Assembly: GCF_023078335.1 (NCBI RefSeq)
Contig: NZ_CP095550.1
Span: forward strand, 3,764,001-3,828,000
DNA from: Metabacillus endolithicus
GTDB lineage: Bacteria; Bacillota; Bacilli; Bacillales; Bacillaceae
Reading direction: 5' to 3'
Length of the DNA: 64,000 bases
Shown here: piece by piece, positions 1-9,865 of the stretch
How the letters are laid out: every line of letters starts with the position of its first letter
How positions within the stretch are numbered: the first letter of the stretch is position 1
Notes under the pieces: model-generated
The model's input: only the letters and a program-made list of their open reading frames with translations
Database searches by the model: none
Told to the model about the DNA's origin: nothing
Program-made: the position numbers and the translations under genes

Positions 1-69
1 ACAATCAAATATGTGTTCGATTATATGTTAAGTTTATATAACATTTATATAGAAATTTCAGATATTTAA

Positions 70-92
70 TTGACCGATCATTCGTTTAATGT
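70..92. promoter_or_regulatory. candidate TetR-type operator, decayed promoter
   Basis: A TTGACCGATCATTCG-like box lies about 85 bases before the degenerate coding remnant at 176. A closely similar box precedes the intact monooxygenase at 4156. A further CGGACGATTGTTCGAAT element is at 136-152. Boxes of the TGACCG/CGGTCA type are typical TetR-family operators, but no TetR gene is present in the window, so the regulator is inferred. Confidence 0.35.
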
Positions 93-175
93 TAGTGTTT
101 ATTTGCCGAGGTTAGCTTATTTTTTTAACCTTTATCGGACGATTGTTCGAATGAAGCTCCGTAGGAGGGATTAAC

Positions 176-307
176 ATGGGGCATAAAGTAATCATTGATG
201 GTGATGAATTGCAGGCTAGCCATGTCATTATTCATAAAAAGGTGATCGGACTTGCATGTTCGGAGTCCATTTTTGCAGTGGGTTCGTCCGGTTATTTCAT
301 AATCTAA
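176..307 (+). pseudogene. decayed 5' copy of the FAD monooxygenase gene
   Basis: A 43-codon reading frame with a good AGGAGGG ribosome binding site starts MGHKVIIDGD and ends GYFII. It aligns over its whole length with the first ~45 residues of the monooxygenase at 4156 (MEHKAIIIGG to GGHFVI), including the shared KK pair and the final G-F-I. The FAD-binding GGGIAG glycines are lost (GDELQA), so it cannot bind FAD. The upstream sequence also resembles the upstream region of the intact gene. It is best read as a degenerate duplication remnant rather than a functional small protein. Confidence 0.6.
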
Positions 308-441
308 TTTTTTCTCTCGCTTATGAATGTTCTACTAAGAGTTCTAGTAAAATGTTTTGAATTTTAAGATGTATTTATATTCTTACTTCATTTTTGGAAT
401 AGGAATCTTAGTTTTTAATAAATAGGAATGGGGTAATTTTT

Positions 442-1716
442 TTGAGATTCAACATAGTTAAAGGTAGCCTTATCAAAAAAATGGTACTAGCTGTAGTAAT
501 AAGTTTATTTATTAGTTCTCATATTTCTACGCTAATTAATGAGCAAATTGATAAAGTAGTTGATGGTAATATTGGAGTTTTAATAAATACATTTGTTTCT
601 TTGTTTGTAGGAACTTTAATTATATCTGTATGTACGAAATTTTTAATAATCAGAAGGCTTGAAAAAGTTATGAAGGAAATATCATTGGCAGCAAATGGCG
701 ATATGACAGTATATATCGTAGATAATTCAAAGGATGAAATTGGAAAGTTGTCTTCCTCCTTTAATAAAATGGTGGAGAATATAAATGATATTATAAAAAA
801 AACCAATGATGCTGCATCTAAGGTTTCTAGTAAATCTAAAGAGTTTAAAATTAGTACCGCAGAAAATAGTTATTCAATAGAGAATATTTCGAGATCAATT
901 CAAGAGAGCGTATCCGGCTCAGAATTACAAGTAGCAAACGCCCAAGAATTAACGAGTTCATCAAAAATAATTGGTGAAAATATGAATCGTTTAACTTCTT
1001 CCATTCAATCTGTATCAAATGTATCTAATGAAACAAATAGTAAGGCTGATATAGGACTAGATCTCATTCAGCGGGTTATTTTAAAGATGGATGAAATCAA
1101 TAACTCAGTAATTGAATCCGCTAGTCTAATAAACAAGTTAGGTAGAAATTCACAAGAGATTAGCAAAATAGTAAGTCTTATTTCAAACATTACTAATCAA
1201 ACTAATTTACTTGCTCTAAATGCTTCCATTGAAGCTGCTAGAGCTGGAGATACAGGGAAAGGTTTTGCTGTAGTAGCTAAAGAAGTTAGATTACTCTCAG
1301 AGGAATCAGGAAAAGCAGCTCATGATATTGAAAACTTAGTAAATGATATCTTACGTCAAACTCGTGATGCAGTAAACTCTATAAATAACGGAACTCAGAT
1401 TGTTAATGAAGGTAGAAGTTTGATTAGTAAAACAGGGAATGCTTTTGAGGATATAGTAGGATTTGTACAAGAAATTAATAGTCGAACTGATGAAGTTATC
1501 GACACCATAAAAAGATTGGAAAATAATTGGGGAAATTCCTTTAGAATTATCACCGAAAATACAAATATAGCAGAACAAACATTACAAAATTCACAAAACA
1601 TAGCAGAGTCTGTTGCCGAACAGGCTTTATCAAATGAAGAAATATCAGTATCAGCTGTAAAATTAGATGGCATGTCCAATAATTTAATCGATGATATTTG
1701 TAAATTTAAAATATAA
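442..1716 (+). CDS. methyl-accepting chemotaxis protein without extracytoplasmic sensor
   Basis: A 424-residue chemoreceptor that would signal to CheA/CheW. Two hydrophobic segments (about residues 14-33 and 45-68) are separated by only about ten polar residues, so there is essentially no extracellular sensing domain. A HAMP linker follows (about 70-120), then a long coiled-coil signalling domain. The conserved hairpin tip is recognisable as [20 protein letters not shown] followed by [12 protein letters not shown]. Start is TTG after a weak GGAATGGGG site. The signal is probably sensed in the membrane, the HAMP region or via another protein. It is transcribed alone, with about 500 bases before the next clear gene. 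The family is certain; the ligand is unknown. Confidence 0.9.
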   Translation: MRFNIVKGSLIKKMVLAVVISLFISSHISTLINEQIDKVVDGNIGVLINTFVSLFVGTLIISVCTKFLIIRRLEKVMKEISLAANGDMTVYIVDNSKDEIGKLSSSFNKMVENINDIIKKTNDAASKVSSKSKEFKISTAENSYSIENISRSIQESVSGSELQVANAQELTSSSKIIGENMNRLTSSIQSVSNVSNETNSKADIGLDLIQRVILKMDEINNSVIESASLINKLGRNSQEISKIVSLISNITNQTNLLALNASIEAARAGDTGKGFAVVAKEVRLLSEESGKAAHDIENLVNDILRQTRDAVNSINNGTQIVNEGRSLISKTGNAFEDIVGFVQEINSRTDEVIDTIKRLENNWGNSFRIITENTNIAEQTLQNSQNIAESVAEQALSNEEISVSAVKLDGMSNNLIDDICKFKI

Positions 1717-1932
1717 ATGGTTGGCATATTAGAATTAAATGTAATTGATTAAATTACCTGGCAGGATGGCTATAGTTCATCCAAATCATTTAAAGGGAAG
1801 ATCAGAGAAAGTTTAGAGAAATAATAATTTAATTGAAAAAGAGATTGAGTTCAATAGGGTAAAAAGGTTATAAATAGTGTGGTATTAGCTGCCTAGTTAA
1901 ATTTATATCAGAAAGGGATCGTAAACGATGAA

Positions 1933-2028
1933 ATGGGAATTTCTGTGTTTCTGGAGTCACTATTATTTTGGATAGCATCAAGTTTGGTAAATGTGGTATT
2001 GGCTCCCCAAAAGTATGAAAAGGTTTAG
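1933..2028 (+). CDS. possible 31-residue membrane peptide
   Basis: A short frame (MGISVFLESLLFWIASSLVN and a basic tail ending KYEKV) would give one transmembrane helix with a charged C-terminus. The nearest purine-rich site (GAAAGGG, about 1912) is rather far from the start. The 11-base inverted repeat 1981-1991/2035-2045 overlaps its end. The rest of 1717-2224 shows no other support for a gene. It may be a real small protein or a chance frame. Confidence 0.2.
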   Translation: MGISVFLESLLFWIASSLVNVVLAPQKYEKV

Positions 2029-2045
2029 CGTTGGTTTACCAAACT
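1981..2045. repeat. 11-bp perfect inverted repeat
   Basis: AGTTTGGTAAA at 1981-1991 is the exact reverse complement of TTTACCAAACT at 2035-2045. The 43-base loop contains no obvious structure. No T-tract follows, so it is not a simple terminator. It lies in the gap between the chemoreceptor and the AI-2E family gene and could be a 5' leader structure or an old mobile-element trace. Confidence 0.35.
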
Positions 2046-2224
2046 CAGAAGATGAAATATAATATTTGCTTAAGAATTTTGTGACCAGTTACTACAACAA
2101 ATATGCCTTTTAAGAAATATCATGTGTTAAGTTGTGTCGGTGCTTTGATATGGTATGTACTGTGTTTATATCCATAGGAAATGTATTCGGCAATAAATTA
2201 GAGGATTTAAAAGGAGTTATTAGG

Positions 2225-3304
2225 ATGAACAAAAAAGACAATTTAATTCGAGTATGTCAAATTGTTACTTTATTTTTTGTTGTTATTTATTTAGGAACTA
2301 AAGTTAGCTTTATTTTCCAGCCATTTGTTTTATTAATTCAAGTCATTACTGTACCTCTATTGTTATCGGTTTTTTTCTATTATTTAATTAATCCTGTGGT
2401 TGGATATTTGGTAAGGTATAGACTGAATAGAACTATGGCCATATTGCTCATTTATGGAGTTTGTCTTGTGGTATGTTTTGCCTTCGGTGCTGGAATTTGG
2501 CCCTCATTGCGCATGCAGATAATGAATTTTATTACTAATGTCCCATCCATGTTTGCTTCACTTCAGGCTGTTTTAGAAGGATGGGAGAAAAGTGGACTTT
2601 TCGCATATATTTTTCCTGAAACCACAGATACATTTCCACAGTTAACCGAAAGTTTGAACTCAGGCTTTGTTTTGTTGGAAAATTATGCGAGGGAATTATT
2701 CGAATTTGTATCAAATTTCGCTATGGTTCTGATTATCTTTCCAATTATATTATTTTTTATGTTAAAAGAAGGGGATAAAATAAGCACATCTTTGACAAAT
2801 ATTGTGCCGATAAGATTTCGTACGGACATGAGGGAAGTTTTAACTGAGATCGGGAATATGTTAGGTGGATTTATTATTGGGAGAGTAGTAGTCAATCTAA
2901 TCTTAGGCATTCTGATGTATATCGGTTTCCTTATCATTGGATTGCCATATGGCCTTCTTCTTACTGTCTTTGCTGTGATTCTTAACTTCATCCCTATTAT
3001 CGGTGCCCTTGTTTCTACGGTTCCAATTGTTATTGTAGCATTATCTCAATCTCTGAGTATGGCTCTCTGGGCAGTTCTAGTGATTTTCATTGCACAACAA
3101 ATTCAAGATAACCTGGTTGGGCCTTATATCTTTGGAAAGCAATTGGATATTCATCCGGTTACTACTATAATTCTAGTTATGGTGGCGGCCAAACTCGGTG
3201 GAATCATTACTATTTTGATTAGTATCCCAGCTTACTTAATATTAAAAATTATTGTAAGACGCATATATAGACTTTTCTATAAGGTGAGGTGGGAAAACCT
3301 CTAA
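2225..3304 (+). CDS. AI-2E family transporter (UPF0118)
   Basis: A 359-residue polytopic membrane protein of the AI-2E exporter family (TqsA/YtvI-like; members export small molecules, some ions). It has N-terminal hydrophobic helices (about residues 10-70), a variable soluble loop of about 100 residues, and a C-terminal multi-helix half with LPYGLLLTVFAVILNFIPII and the family-typical QQIQDNLVGPYIFGKQL. The start was placed at ATG 2225 because AAAGGAGTTATTAGG sits just upstream; an in-frame ATG at 2132 would add 31 non-family residues. It stands alone. The substrate cannot be predicted. Confidence 0.85.
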   Translation: MNKKDNLIRVCQIVTLFFVVIYLGTKVSFIFQPFVLLIQVITVPLLLSVFFYYLINPVVGYLVRYRLNRTMAILLIYGVCLVVCFAFGAGIWPSLRMQIMNFITNVPSMFASLQAVLEGWEKSGLFAYIFPETTDTFPQLTESLNSGFVLLENYARELFEFVSNFAMVLIIFPIILFFMLKEGDKISTSLTNIVPIRFRTDMREVLTEIGNMLGGFIIGRVVVNLILGILMYIGFLIIGLPYGLLLTVFAVILNFIPIIGALVSTVPIVIVALSQSLSMALWAVLVIFIAQQIQDNLVGPYIFGKQLDIHPVTTIILVMVAAKLGGIITILISIPAYLILKIIVRRIYRLFYKVRWENL

Positions 3305-3622
3305 CCCTTACCTTAAAAGTAAAAATTGAGACAAAGAATAGAAATAGAATGAGCCAATGATCCAATTATGCATTATGGCAATATTGCCATTTTACTGATA
3401 CCTGTCCTAGGGATAATAAGTTTACCAAACCGAATTCATCTGTTTTGTGGTTTCTCGATTAGGAAATTTTTTAATTAGCTAATTTATTGAGAGTTATTAG
3501 AATTTCGGCTTCCTCCGCAGGCACTAGAGGGACCTTGTTTTTCTAATTCTCTTTTCGTAACATTTCCTGAATCAAATGTTTTCGTATATTAAAATGCTCT
3601 TTAGTGACTGTCCTCTCATTTC

Positions 3623-4000
3623 CTAATTTTTGCTATAACCAAAAAGATCGGCATTTCCAATAAAGGAAATTAAGTTAAAAAGAATAACTGCTGTACCATC
3701 TACGTCTAAATCTACCTCTACCATAAATTCACCAGTTTGCTTTTCTTCTTCAGCGATCACTTTGACGTGTCAAATTCAGGATCATATAAATTGAGCACAA
3801 CATCGTAGTCTTCATTATTCATTGATACTATATATTCTGGGTTAGTGTTGATGATTGGCTTGGCTCATCATACCATTTAATCTTGCCCATAGATAAACTT
3901 ACTCTCTGCACTATATCCCTTTTGTTCGAAAATTTTAGTCGATACCTCAATGACCTTCACTATTTATACCTACTGATCTACTCATATTGGCTCCGAGCAT
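3623..4000 (-). pseudogene. degenerate gene, unknown exported or anchored protein
   Basis: On the minus strand three adjacent reading blocks look coding but are interrupted by frameshifts and a stop. The first runs from about 4000 (MLGANMSRSVGIN) into IEVSTKIFEQKGYSAES. The middle one contains NPEYIVSMNNEDYDVVLNLY. The last contains TGEFMVEVDLDVDGTAVILF and ends at TAG 3623-3625. Composition (acidic, beta-strand-like, no helix repeats) resembles a small secreted or lipoprotein domain. I do not recognise the family. The remaining bases of 3305-4155 hold only the monooxygenase promoter region. Confidence 0.45.
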
Positions 4001-4101
4001 TTTATTAACTTTAACCAGATTTAGAAAAGAGTCGAGTTAATCGAATGATTATCCGGTTATATTTTTGTTATAACATTCATATATATACATCGAAAACAAT
4101 T

Positions 4102-4122
4102 AATTGACCGTTCGTCCGATTA
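4102..4122. promoter_or_regulatory. candidate TetR-type operator before monooxygenase
   Basis: AATTGACCGTTCGTCCGATTA lies about 35 bases before the start at 4156, downstream of an AT-rich stretch with TATATATA and TATAAC. It is closely related to the box at 70-92 upstream of the decayed copy. Resemblance to TetR-family operators is the only evidence; no regulator gene is adjacent. Confidence 0.4.
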
Positions 4123-4155
4123 GTGTTATCTTATTCTTTGGAAGGAGTGTTAATT

Positions 4156-5304
4156 ATGGAACATAAAGCAATCATTATTGGTGGAGGTATTGCAGGTTTA
4201 GCAATGGCATTGTTTTTGAAAAAGGCAGATATTGAAAGTGTCGTTTACGAACAGGCACAAGTGTATGGTAAAGTCGGTGGGCATTTTGTCATCCATCCAA
4301 GTGGGGTACAAATGATTGAAATGTTAGGATTAGGTGAAGAACTTAAAAAGAATAGCCATCATTTAATCGATTTTGCAGTCCTTGATAAGGAAAACAATCC
4401 ATTATTTGAAGAAGAAGTAGAAGCTGAACTAGAATTAGAGGATATGCCGTATTTAATTAATATTGCCCGTTTTCATCTAATCAATGTGTTATATAAAGAA
4501 GCGATAAAACAAGGAATTAACATTCAGTTCGGTAAACGTTTAAGAGGATTTACTCAGGATGAAGAAGGTGTAAACGTAACTTTTGAAGATGGAACTGATG
4601 ATTTTGGTTCCATACTAATTGGAGCAGATGGTGTTCGTTCGAAAACGCGTGAGCTTTTATTCCCGTTCCCAGCAAATCCGTTAAAATATTTAGGGAAAAC
4701 AGGTGTGTACGGTATGATTGAAACAGAAAAATTAGGTGAGTTTAAGGAATACTTCACAACGGATACGTCCCTTATATATTTCCATGATAACTTTAATTTC
4801 TTTGTATCGAAGCATCACCCAACAGATGAAGAAATATCCTGGTCGCTTATTTCAACGGAGCCACGGAAAATAGCGAAAAAAGACTTCGAAGGAAAACCGA
4901 TAGAAGAATTAAAGGTTGATTTGGCTGCACGGTTTGAAGGATGGGAAATGCCAATTCAGCAATTAATAGAAGCAACTGACAATATTATTGCAAAGCAGCT
5001 TTATCGCATCGACTTAATGGAACATTACTCTCACGGTCGTGTTGTATTAATAGGTGACGCCTTGCATACAGCGGATCCGAACGCAGGTATGGGGACAACT
5101 TTAGCGTTTGAGGATGCGATGTATTTAGCAAAAATGCTACGTGATCACGACTATGAGGATGCCTTTTATTATTTTGAGCATGACCGCAAGTCACGTGCAG
5201 AAAAAGTGTTTCACAGTGCAAATTTGTTAGATAATTTAGAGTTTGATAATGTAGAGGATTATGCATTCTTTAATGATGGGGTAGAAGCTAACTGGGATAA
5301 ATAA
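4156..5304 (+). CDS. FAD-dependent monooxygenase (PHBH/TetX-like)
   Basis: A 382-residue group A flavin monooxygenase, the fold of p-hydroxybenzoate hydroxylase and TetX. All three family motifs are visible: the N-terminal FAD Rossmann motif GGGIAG (residues 9-14), the FAD/NAD(P)H motif GADGVRSKTRELL near 160, and the ribose-binding GD motif GRVVLIGDALHTADPNAGMG near 290. The start at ATG 4156 follows GGAAGGAGTG; an upstream in-frame TTG at 4123 would run through the operator region. The substrate is probably an aromatic or polyketide-like compound. The TetR-type site upstream and the MATE pump downstream fit a detoxification role rather than central metabolism. Confidence 0.85.
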   Translation: MEHKAIIIGGGIAGLAMALFLKKADIESVVYEQAQVYGKVGGHFVIHPSGVQMIEMLGLGEELKKNSHHLIDFAVLDKENNPLFEEEVEAELELEDMPYLINIARFHLINVLYKEAIKQGINIQFGKRLRGFTQDEEGVNVTFEDGTDDFGSILIGADGVRSKTRELLFPFPANPLKYLGKTGVYGMIETEKLGEFKEYFTTDTSLIYFHDNFNFFVSKHHPTDEEISWSLISTEPRKIAKKDFEGKPIEELKVDLAARFEGWEMPIQQLIEATDNIIAKQLYRIDLMEHYSHGRVVLIGDALHTADPNAGMGTTLAFEDAMYLAKMLRDHDYEDAFYYFEHDRKSRAEKVFHSANLLDNLEFDNVEDYAFFNDGVEANWDK

Positions 5305-5392
5305 AATAAAATGAAACAAACGGATGCTCATGTTGGCCTATTTGTGTTCATGAAAGTAGAACAGTAATAATATAACAATAATTAAAGTGTAT

Positions 5393-5423
5393 AGCCTTTA
5401 AGCGAGACGTTAGCTTAAAGGCT
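5393..5423 (+). terminator. 11-bp stem-loop between monooxygenase and MATE genes
   Basis: AGCCTTTAAGC pairs perfectly with GCTTAAAGGCT around a 9-base loop, followed by CCTGTTTT. It may terminate or attenuate transcription into the MATE gene. The T-run is short, so a regulatory hairpin is also possible. Confidence 0.5.
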
Positions 5424-5444
5424 CCTGTTTTAGGAGGATAAAAG

Positions 5445-6796
5445 ATGGAAACTTTGCAACAAGACCTTATGAATAAACCGGTAAAGAATGTGTTCTTTCA
5501 TTTCTTTTTTCCCGCCGTTTTTGGCATGTTACTCATGTCTGTTAACATGCTTCTCGATGGTATTTTTGTCGGACATGGCGTTGGGGAGATTGGTTTAGCA
5601 GGTGTGAATCTAGCAGCGCCCATTTTTACAGTTATTTTGGCAATAAGTTTATGGATAGGTATTGGTGGAGCTACAAACTTTTCAATAGCTATTGGCGAAG
5701 AATCTATTGAAAAGGCACGAAGTAGCTTTACGTTAGCCTTAGCTATTTTTACAGGCTTACTTGGTGCTATTTGTGTTGCTGGCTATATTAATATACAAAC
5801 AGTTGCAACTTGGCTTGGCGCTAATGAAGAAACATTAGCACCAACAACTGAATATTTAACTATTTTATTTTCACTTGGCTGGATATTGGGTTTACAGCAG
5901 CTACTGAGCATTTTTATCCGAAATGATGGACGACCGATGCTAGGAATGGTGTCGCTAGGTGTTACCTCACTCGTAAATATTATTCTGAATTACATTTTCA
6001 TTTTCGAATTGGGGTTAGGGGTATACGGAGCTGGTTTACGACAGTTCTTGCAGGGGTAGTTGGGGTAGCTATTTTCATCCCCCATTTCTTTAAAAAACAA
6101 GTTGTTTTAAATAGGATGGCATGGGCTTGGACAAAACAGCTAGCTACAAGAATATTAGCGATTGGTTTTCCAAGCTTGCTTGCAGAAACAGGTACTGTTA
6201 TTTTTATTGTTGGCTATAACTTAACCATTGTAGCAACTTTAGGAACGGATGGCGTTACAGCATTTTCTGTTATAAACTATTTACATGGTTTTATGTTCTT
6301 AGCATTCTTTGGTATAGAAACAGCGATGCAACCAATGATTAGCTATTATCACGGTGCCAAAAAGAAGCTGCAAATGCAGGAAACAATTAGATTGGCTGAA
6401 AAGACGGCTATCGGACTTGGGCTGATTTTATTTGTAATTGGCTACGTTTTTGCTCCGTCGTTAGTACGTTTATTTGGGGTTACTGATTCAGCCATTATTG
6501 AGCTAGCAGTAGAAGGCATTCGGTTGTTTTTCATTAGCTATTTATTTATCGGGATTAGTTTTGTCTATATGACGTATTTCCAATCGGTGGGGAAAGTGTG
6601 GTCCGCCACAGTAATTATTCTTTGCCGAAGTTACGGATTTTTTTTAGTGTACTTATTTGTATTACCAAAAATAATAGGTGTCAAGGGTATCTGGCTTTCG
6701 ATGCCGATTGCTGAGCTAACAATGGCGGTCCTAATTGTTCTATTTGTAAGGAAACGTGTGCAAAAGCAGGTGAAGATTAATCAAAACTCTTACTAA
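5445..6796 (+). CDS. MATE family efflux transporter, single-base frameshift
   Basis: A multidrug/toxin extrusion antiporter (Na+ or H+ coupled), about 450 residues across the two frames, the normal family length with twelve expected helices. The first frame starts after TTTAGGAGG and runs to a premature stop at 6057-6059. At 6034-6041 the sequence GGTTTACGACAG would continue as G-L-T-T-V-L-A-G if one A were restored. The second frame then carries the C-terminal half (NRMAWAWTKQLATRILAIGF and onward) to 6796. Everything else is well conserved, so it is either a very recent pseudogene or a sequence error. It may export the product or substrate of the neighbouring monooxygenase. Confidence 0.8.
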
Positions 6797-7126
6797 TATA
6801 CAGATACTAAATTTTTTATAAGTTCTTCATACTGAATGAGAAGCTTCGATTCTGATCAAAAAGGGATAGGAGCTTTTTTTGTGTTTTTAACTCTTTGTGA
6901 AGTAAGTGTGTTTAATAGAAAATTGGAAGTGGAAAATATTCGAACTTACATCTAGAAAACTGTCTCCCAAGGGCAGTGAAAATTTATTGAAATTAGACTA
7001 AGTAGATTAAGTAAATCAGCTTAGTTTAATCAAAAAAACTTAAAATTAATTAAAACGAAAACATTACTTAACTTAAAATACAAAGTGGAGAAATTATTCA
7101 TTTGTTTTGATTAATTTTCTTATAGT

Positions 7127-8462
7127 GAAGAATTTATAAAACGATTAGAATATGACGGAATATATTAAAAAATTCATGCTGAGAAAGGTTATTTTGAGTA
7201 CACTGAGGACGGTATAAAAAAATTAACAGGTTATTATAAATCAAATGAAGGAGCCAAATTGATTTTAATTGGAACAGTGGATATATCAGAAATTCAAAAA
7301 GAAGCTCAAGTGGTATTAAAGCCAATACTAACCAGCCTCGTGATACTGGTTGTTTTATCTATATTTATTAGTCTATTCATTGCCGGTAGAATTACTATTC
7401 CTATAAAGGAATTGCAGTCTAAAATGAAATTAGTTGAAGAAGGAGACTTAACTGTTGAATTAGAAAATAAAAAGCAAGATGAAATTGGTCAACTGGCTAT
7501 TTCGGCCAATAGCATGAAAAATAGTATTAGAATTATCATAGAGCAAGTTGCGAGTGTTTCTTTGACAGTTGCTAATAAAAGTGAAGATTTAACACAGTCC
7601 ACAAGGGAAGTAAAGATTGGTTCTGAACAAACGGCTACAACCATGCAAGAATTAGCAACAGGTGCTGAAACACAAGTTCAGTATACAAGTGATCTATCTG
7701 ATATGATGCAAAGCTTTTTAAACGAAATTATAGAAGCGAATTCTAAGGGGGAGTCTATCCAAGAGTCCTCAATAAATGTGCTTTCATTATCAGATCAAGG
7801 GCAAAAATTAATGCATTACTCAGTAAGCCAAATGGATAATATCGAAAAAATTGTAAAAATAGCCGTTGATAAAGTAAGAGGCTTAGATAAACAATCACAG
7901 GAAATATCTAATCTAGTGTCGGTTATTAAAGATATAGCAGAACAAACAAATCTATTAGCGTTAAATGCTGCTATTGAAGCAGCTCGTGCAGGAGATCAAG
8001 GAAAAGGGTTTGCCGTAGTAGCAGATGAAGTAAGAAAACTGGCAGAACAGGTTTCGACATCAGTATCTGATATTACGAATATAGTTGATTATATTCAGAA
8101 TGAAACAAAAGAAGTTGCTAAATCGCTTGAAAGTGGATATAGCGAGGTTGAAGAGGGAAGCGTGCAAATTAGAACAACAGGTGAAACGTTTGAAGATATT
8201 AATAAATCTATAATGCATATGGTTGATACGATTAAGGGTGTAACATCAACTTTCATGAATATCACAGAAAAAAGTCAACAAATGAGTGATACAGTGGAAG
8301 TAATAGCATCTATTTCGGAGGGGTTTGCTGCAGGAATAGAAGAAACATCGGCAAATGCACAACAAACAAGTAGTTCTATGGAAGAAGTGGCTAATAGTTG
8401 TGAAGTGCCTATCGAAGTTAGCCGATGATTTAAATCAAACAATTATAAAGTTTAAATTATAG
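7127..8462 (+). pseudogene. broken methyl-accepting chemotaxis protein
   Basis: A chemoreceptor remnant. The upstream coding part has an in-frame stop at 7166 (…EYDGIY, stop, [15 protein letters not shown]), so most of a Cache-type sensor domain is missing. From 7259 (TTG) an open stretch encodes one transmembrane helix, a HAMP linker ([20 protein letters not shown]) and the signalling hairpin [20 protein letters not shown]. Near 8403 another shift gives VPIEVSR and a stop; the neighbouring frame continues as [12 protein letters not shown], the usual receptor C-terminus, ending at 8462. With truncated front, internal stop and terminal shift, this is probably a true pseudogene, unlike the singly shifted genes elsewhere. 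Confidence 0.75.
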
Positions 8463-8484
8463 TAGTTTATATTCATTTTATTTC

Positions 8485-8516
8485 GCAGGCTCTAAATAGC
8501 CTGCTATTATTTTTTA
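8485..8516 (+). terminator. intrinsic terminator after broken chemoreceptor
   Basis: GCAGGCT CTAAAT AGCCTGC hairpin (7-bp stem) followed by TATTATTTTTT. It lies just after the receptor C-terminus. Confidence 0.75.
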
Positions 8517-8574
8517 AAATACGTCGTTATTATAACCTTGAATCTATTCTGTTCTATTTTATTTAAGTAATAGA

Positions 8575-8608
8575 AAACGTCCCACCAATTAATAGATGTG
8601 AGACGTTT
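8575..8608 (-). terminator. probable terminator of the minus-strand operon
   Basis: AAACGTC and GACGTTT pair, extended by CCAC/GTG-type pairs. Read on the minus strand the hairpin lies downstream of the dehydrogenase ending at 8681 and is followed by a T-rich stretch. It could also work bidirectionally. Confidence 0.5.
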
Positions 8609-8680
8609 GAGGTTTTAGAAGATATATACTTTTGAATTTTGGGAAAGGAGTATCAAGAAAGGATAAATCAAGAAGTCAGT

Positions 8681-9865
8681 TTAAACTCCTACGCTCATTT
8701 CATTCAGAGATACCCACTGTTTTGTACGTGCCGATTGCTCAACGGCTTCTAGGATTGCCTGATTTTTCACACCATCAATAAAGTTTGGAGATGGATTATA
8801 GCCTTTATCAATACCATTTAATAATTCAACCAATAAATTAATAAATGTGTGCTCATATCCTATTATATGTGCAACAGGCCAATAAGCTCCTGCAAATGGA
8901 TGGGTTTCCTCTGTACAGTTAATCGTTCTAAATCCTTGAATTCCGGGTTCATCATCATGAAAATACACTTGCAGGTTATTCATGTTTTCGCCGTCCCAAC
9001 GAATAGACCCTTTTTCACCATTAATTTCAAAGCGATTTCCATTTTTGTTTCCACCAGCAAAACGGGTAGCCTCAAACGTACCAATGGCACCGTTTTCGAA
9101 TTTGGCAATAAATACACTAGCATCATCAACTTTAACTTCTTCTAGCTTGTTACTTGAGGCTTTTCCACTCAAACCAGAGCTGCTTTCTACTACTGGTCGT
9201 TCTTTTATAAATGTTTCCATTAAGCCACTAACTTCTTTGAATTCGCCGACTAAGAATCTGGCCATATCTATAATATGGGCTGCCAGATCTCCATGTGATC
9301 CTGAACCACATACATCCTTATCTAGTCGCCAAACAAGTGGGAAATTAGGATCCATAATCCAATCTTGTAAATAAGTTGCTCGAATATGATAGATTTTTCC
9401 TAATCTACCGTCTTCAATTATTTTTTTAGCAAATTGAGTAGCTGGAGCAAAACGATAGTTGTAATTAACCATATGAATGACACCATTTTCTTCAACAGCT
9501 TTTAACATACGAATGGATTGTTCTAACGTCATGGCTAATGGTTTCTCACAAAATACATGTTTTCCTGCTTCAGCAGCAGCAATAGCAATTTCGGTGTGGG
9601 CATTATTAGGAGTAACGATATCAATTAAATCGATATCATCACGTGCTATTAATTTCTTCCAATCGGTTTCATAGCTTAACCAACCCATCTTATTAGCAGC
9701 TTCTTTTACAGCTTCTTCATTACGTCCACATATAGCTTGTAGTACAGGCTCTATGTTGTTATCAAAATAAAAGGATACGTCACGATAAGCGTGGGAATGT
9801 GCTTTGCCCATAAACTTGTAACCAACCATGCCAATACGTAGCTTCTTCTTGTTTACGCCCACCAT
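8681..9865 (-). CDS. Gfo/Idh/MocA family oxidoreductase
   Basis: A 394-residue NAD(P)-dependent dehydrogenase of the glucose-fructose oxidoreductase/inositol dehydrogenase family. The N-terminal Rossmann fold begins near residue 9 (RIGMVGYKFMGKAHSHAY), and the conserved lysine motif is HVFCEKPLAM near 100. The C-terminal alpha/beta domain has SHGDLAAHIIDMARFLVGE, carrying the D/H pair typical of the catalytic site. Last gene of a five-gene minus-strand operon. Its start overlaps the end of the TIM-barrel gene upstream by 13 bases, with AAGGAG inside that gene, so the two are probably translationally coupled. Likely role: oxidising or reducing a sugar or cyclitol, possibly the 3-position of a hexose. 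Exact substrate unknown. Confidence 0.85.
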   Translation of the reverse strand: MVGVNKKKLRIGMVGYKFMGKAHSHAYRDVSFYFDNNIEPVLQAICGRNEEAVKEAANKMGWLSYETDWKKLIARDDIDLIDIVTPNNAHTEIAIAAAEAGKHVFCEKPLAMTLEQSIRMLKAVEENGVIHMVNYNYRFAPATQFAKKIIEDGRLGKIYHIRATYLQDWIMDPNFPLVWRLDKDVCGSGSHGDLAAHIIDMARFLVGEFKEVSGLMETFIKERPVVESSSGLSGKASSNKLEEVKVDDASVFIAKFENGAIGTFEATRFAGGNKNGNRFEINGEKGSIRWDGENMNNLQVYFHDDEPGIQGFRTINCTEETHPFAGAYWPVAHIIGYEHTFINLLVELLNGIDKGYNPSPNFIDGVKNQAILEAVEQSARTKQWVSLNEMSVGV

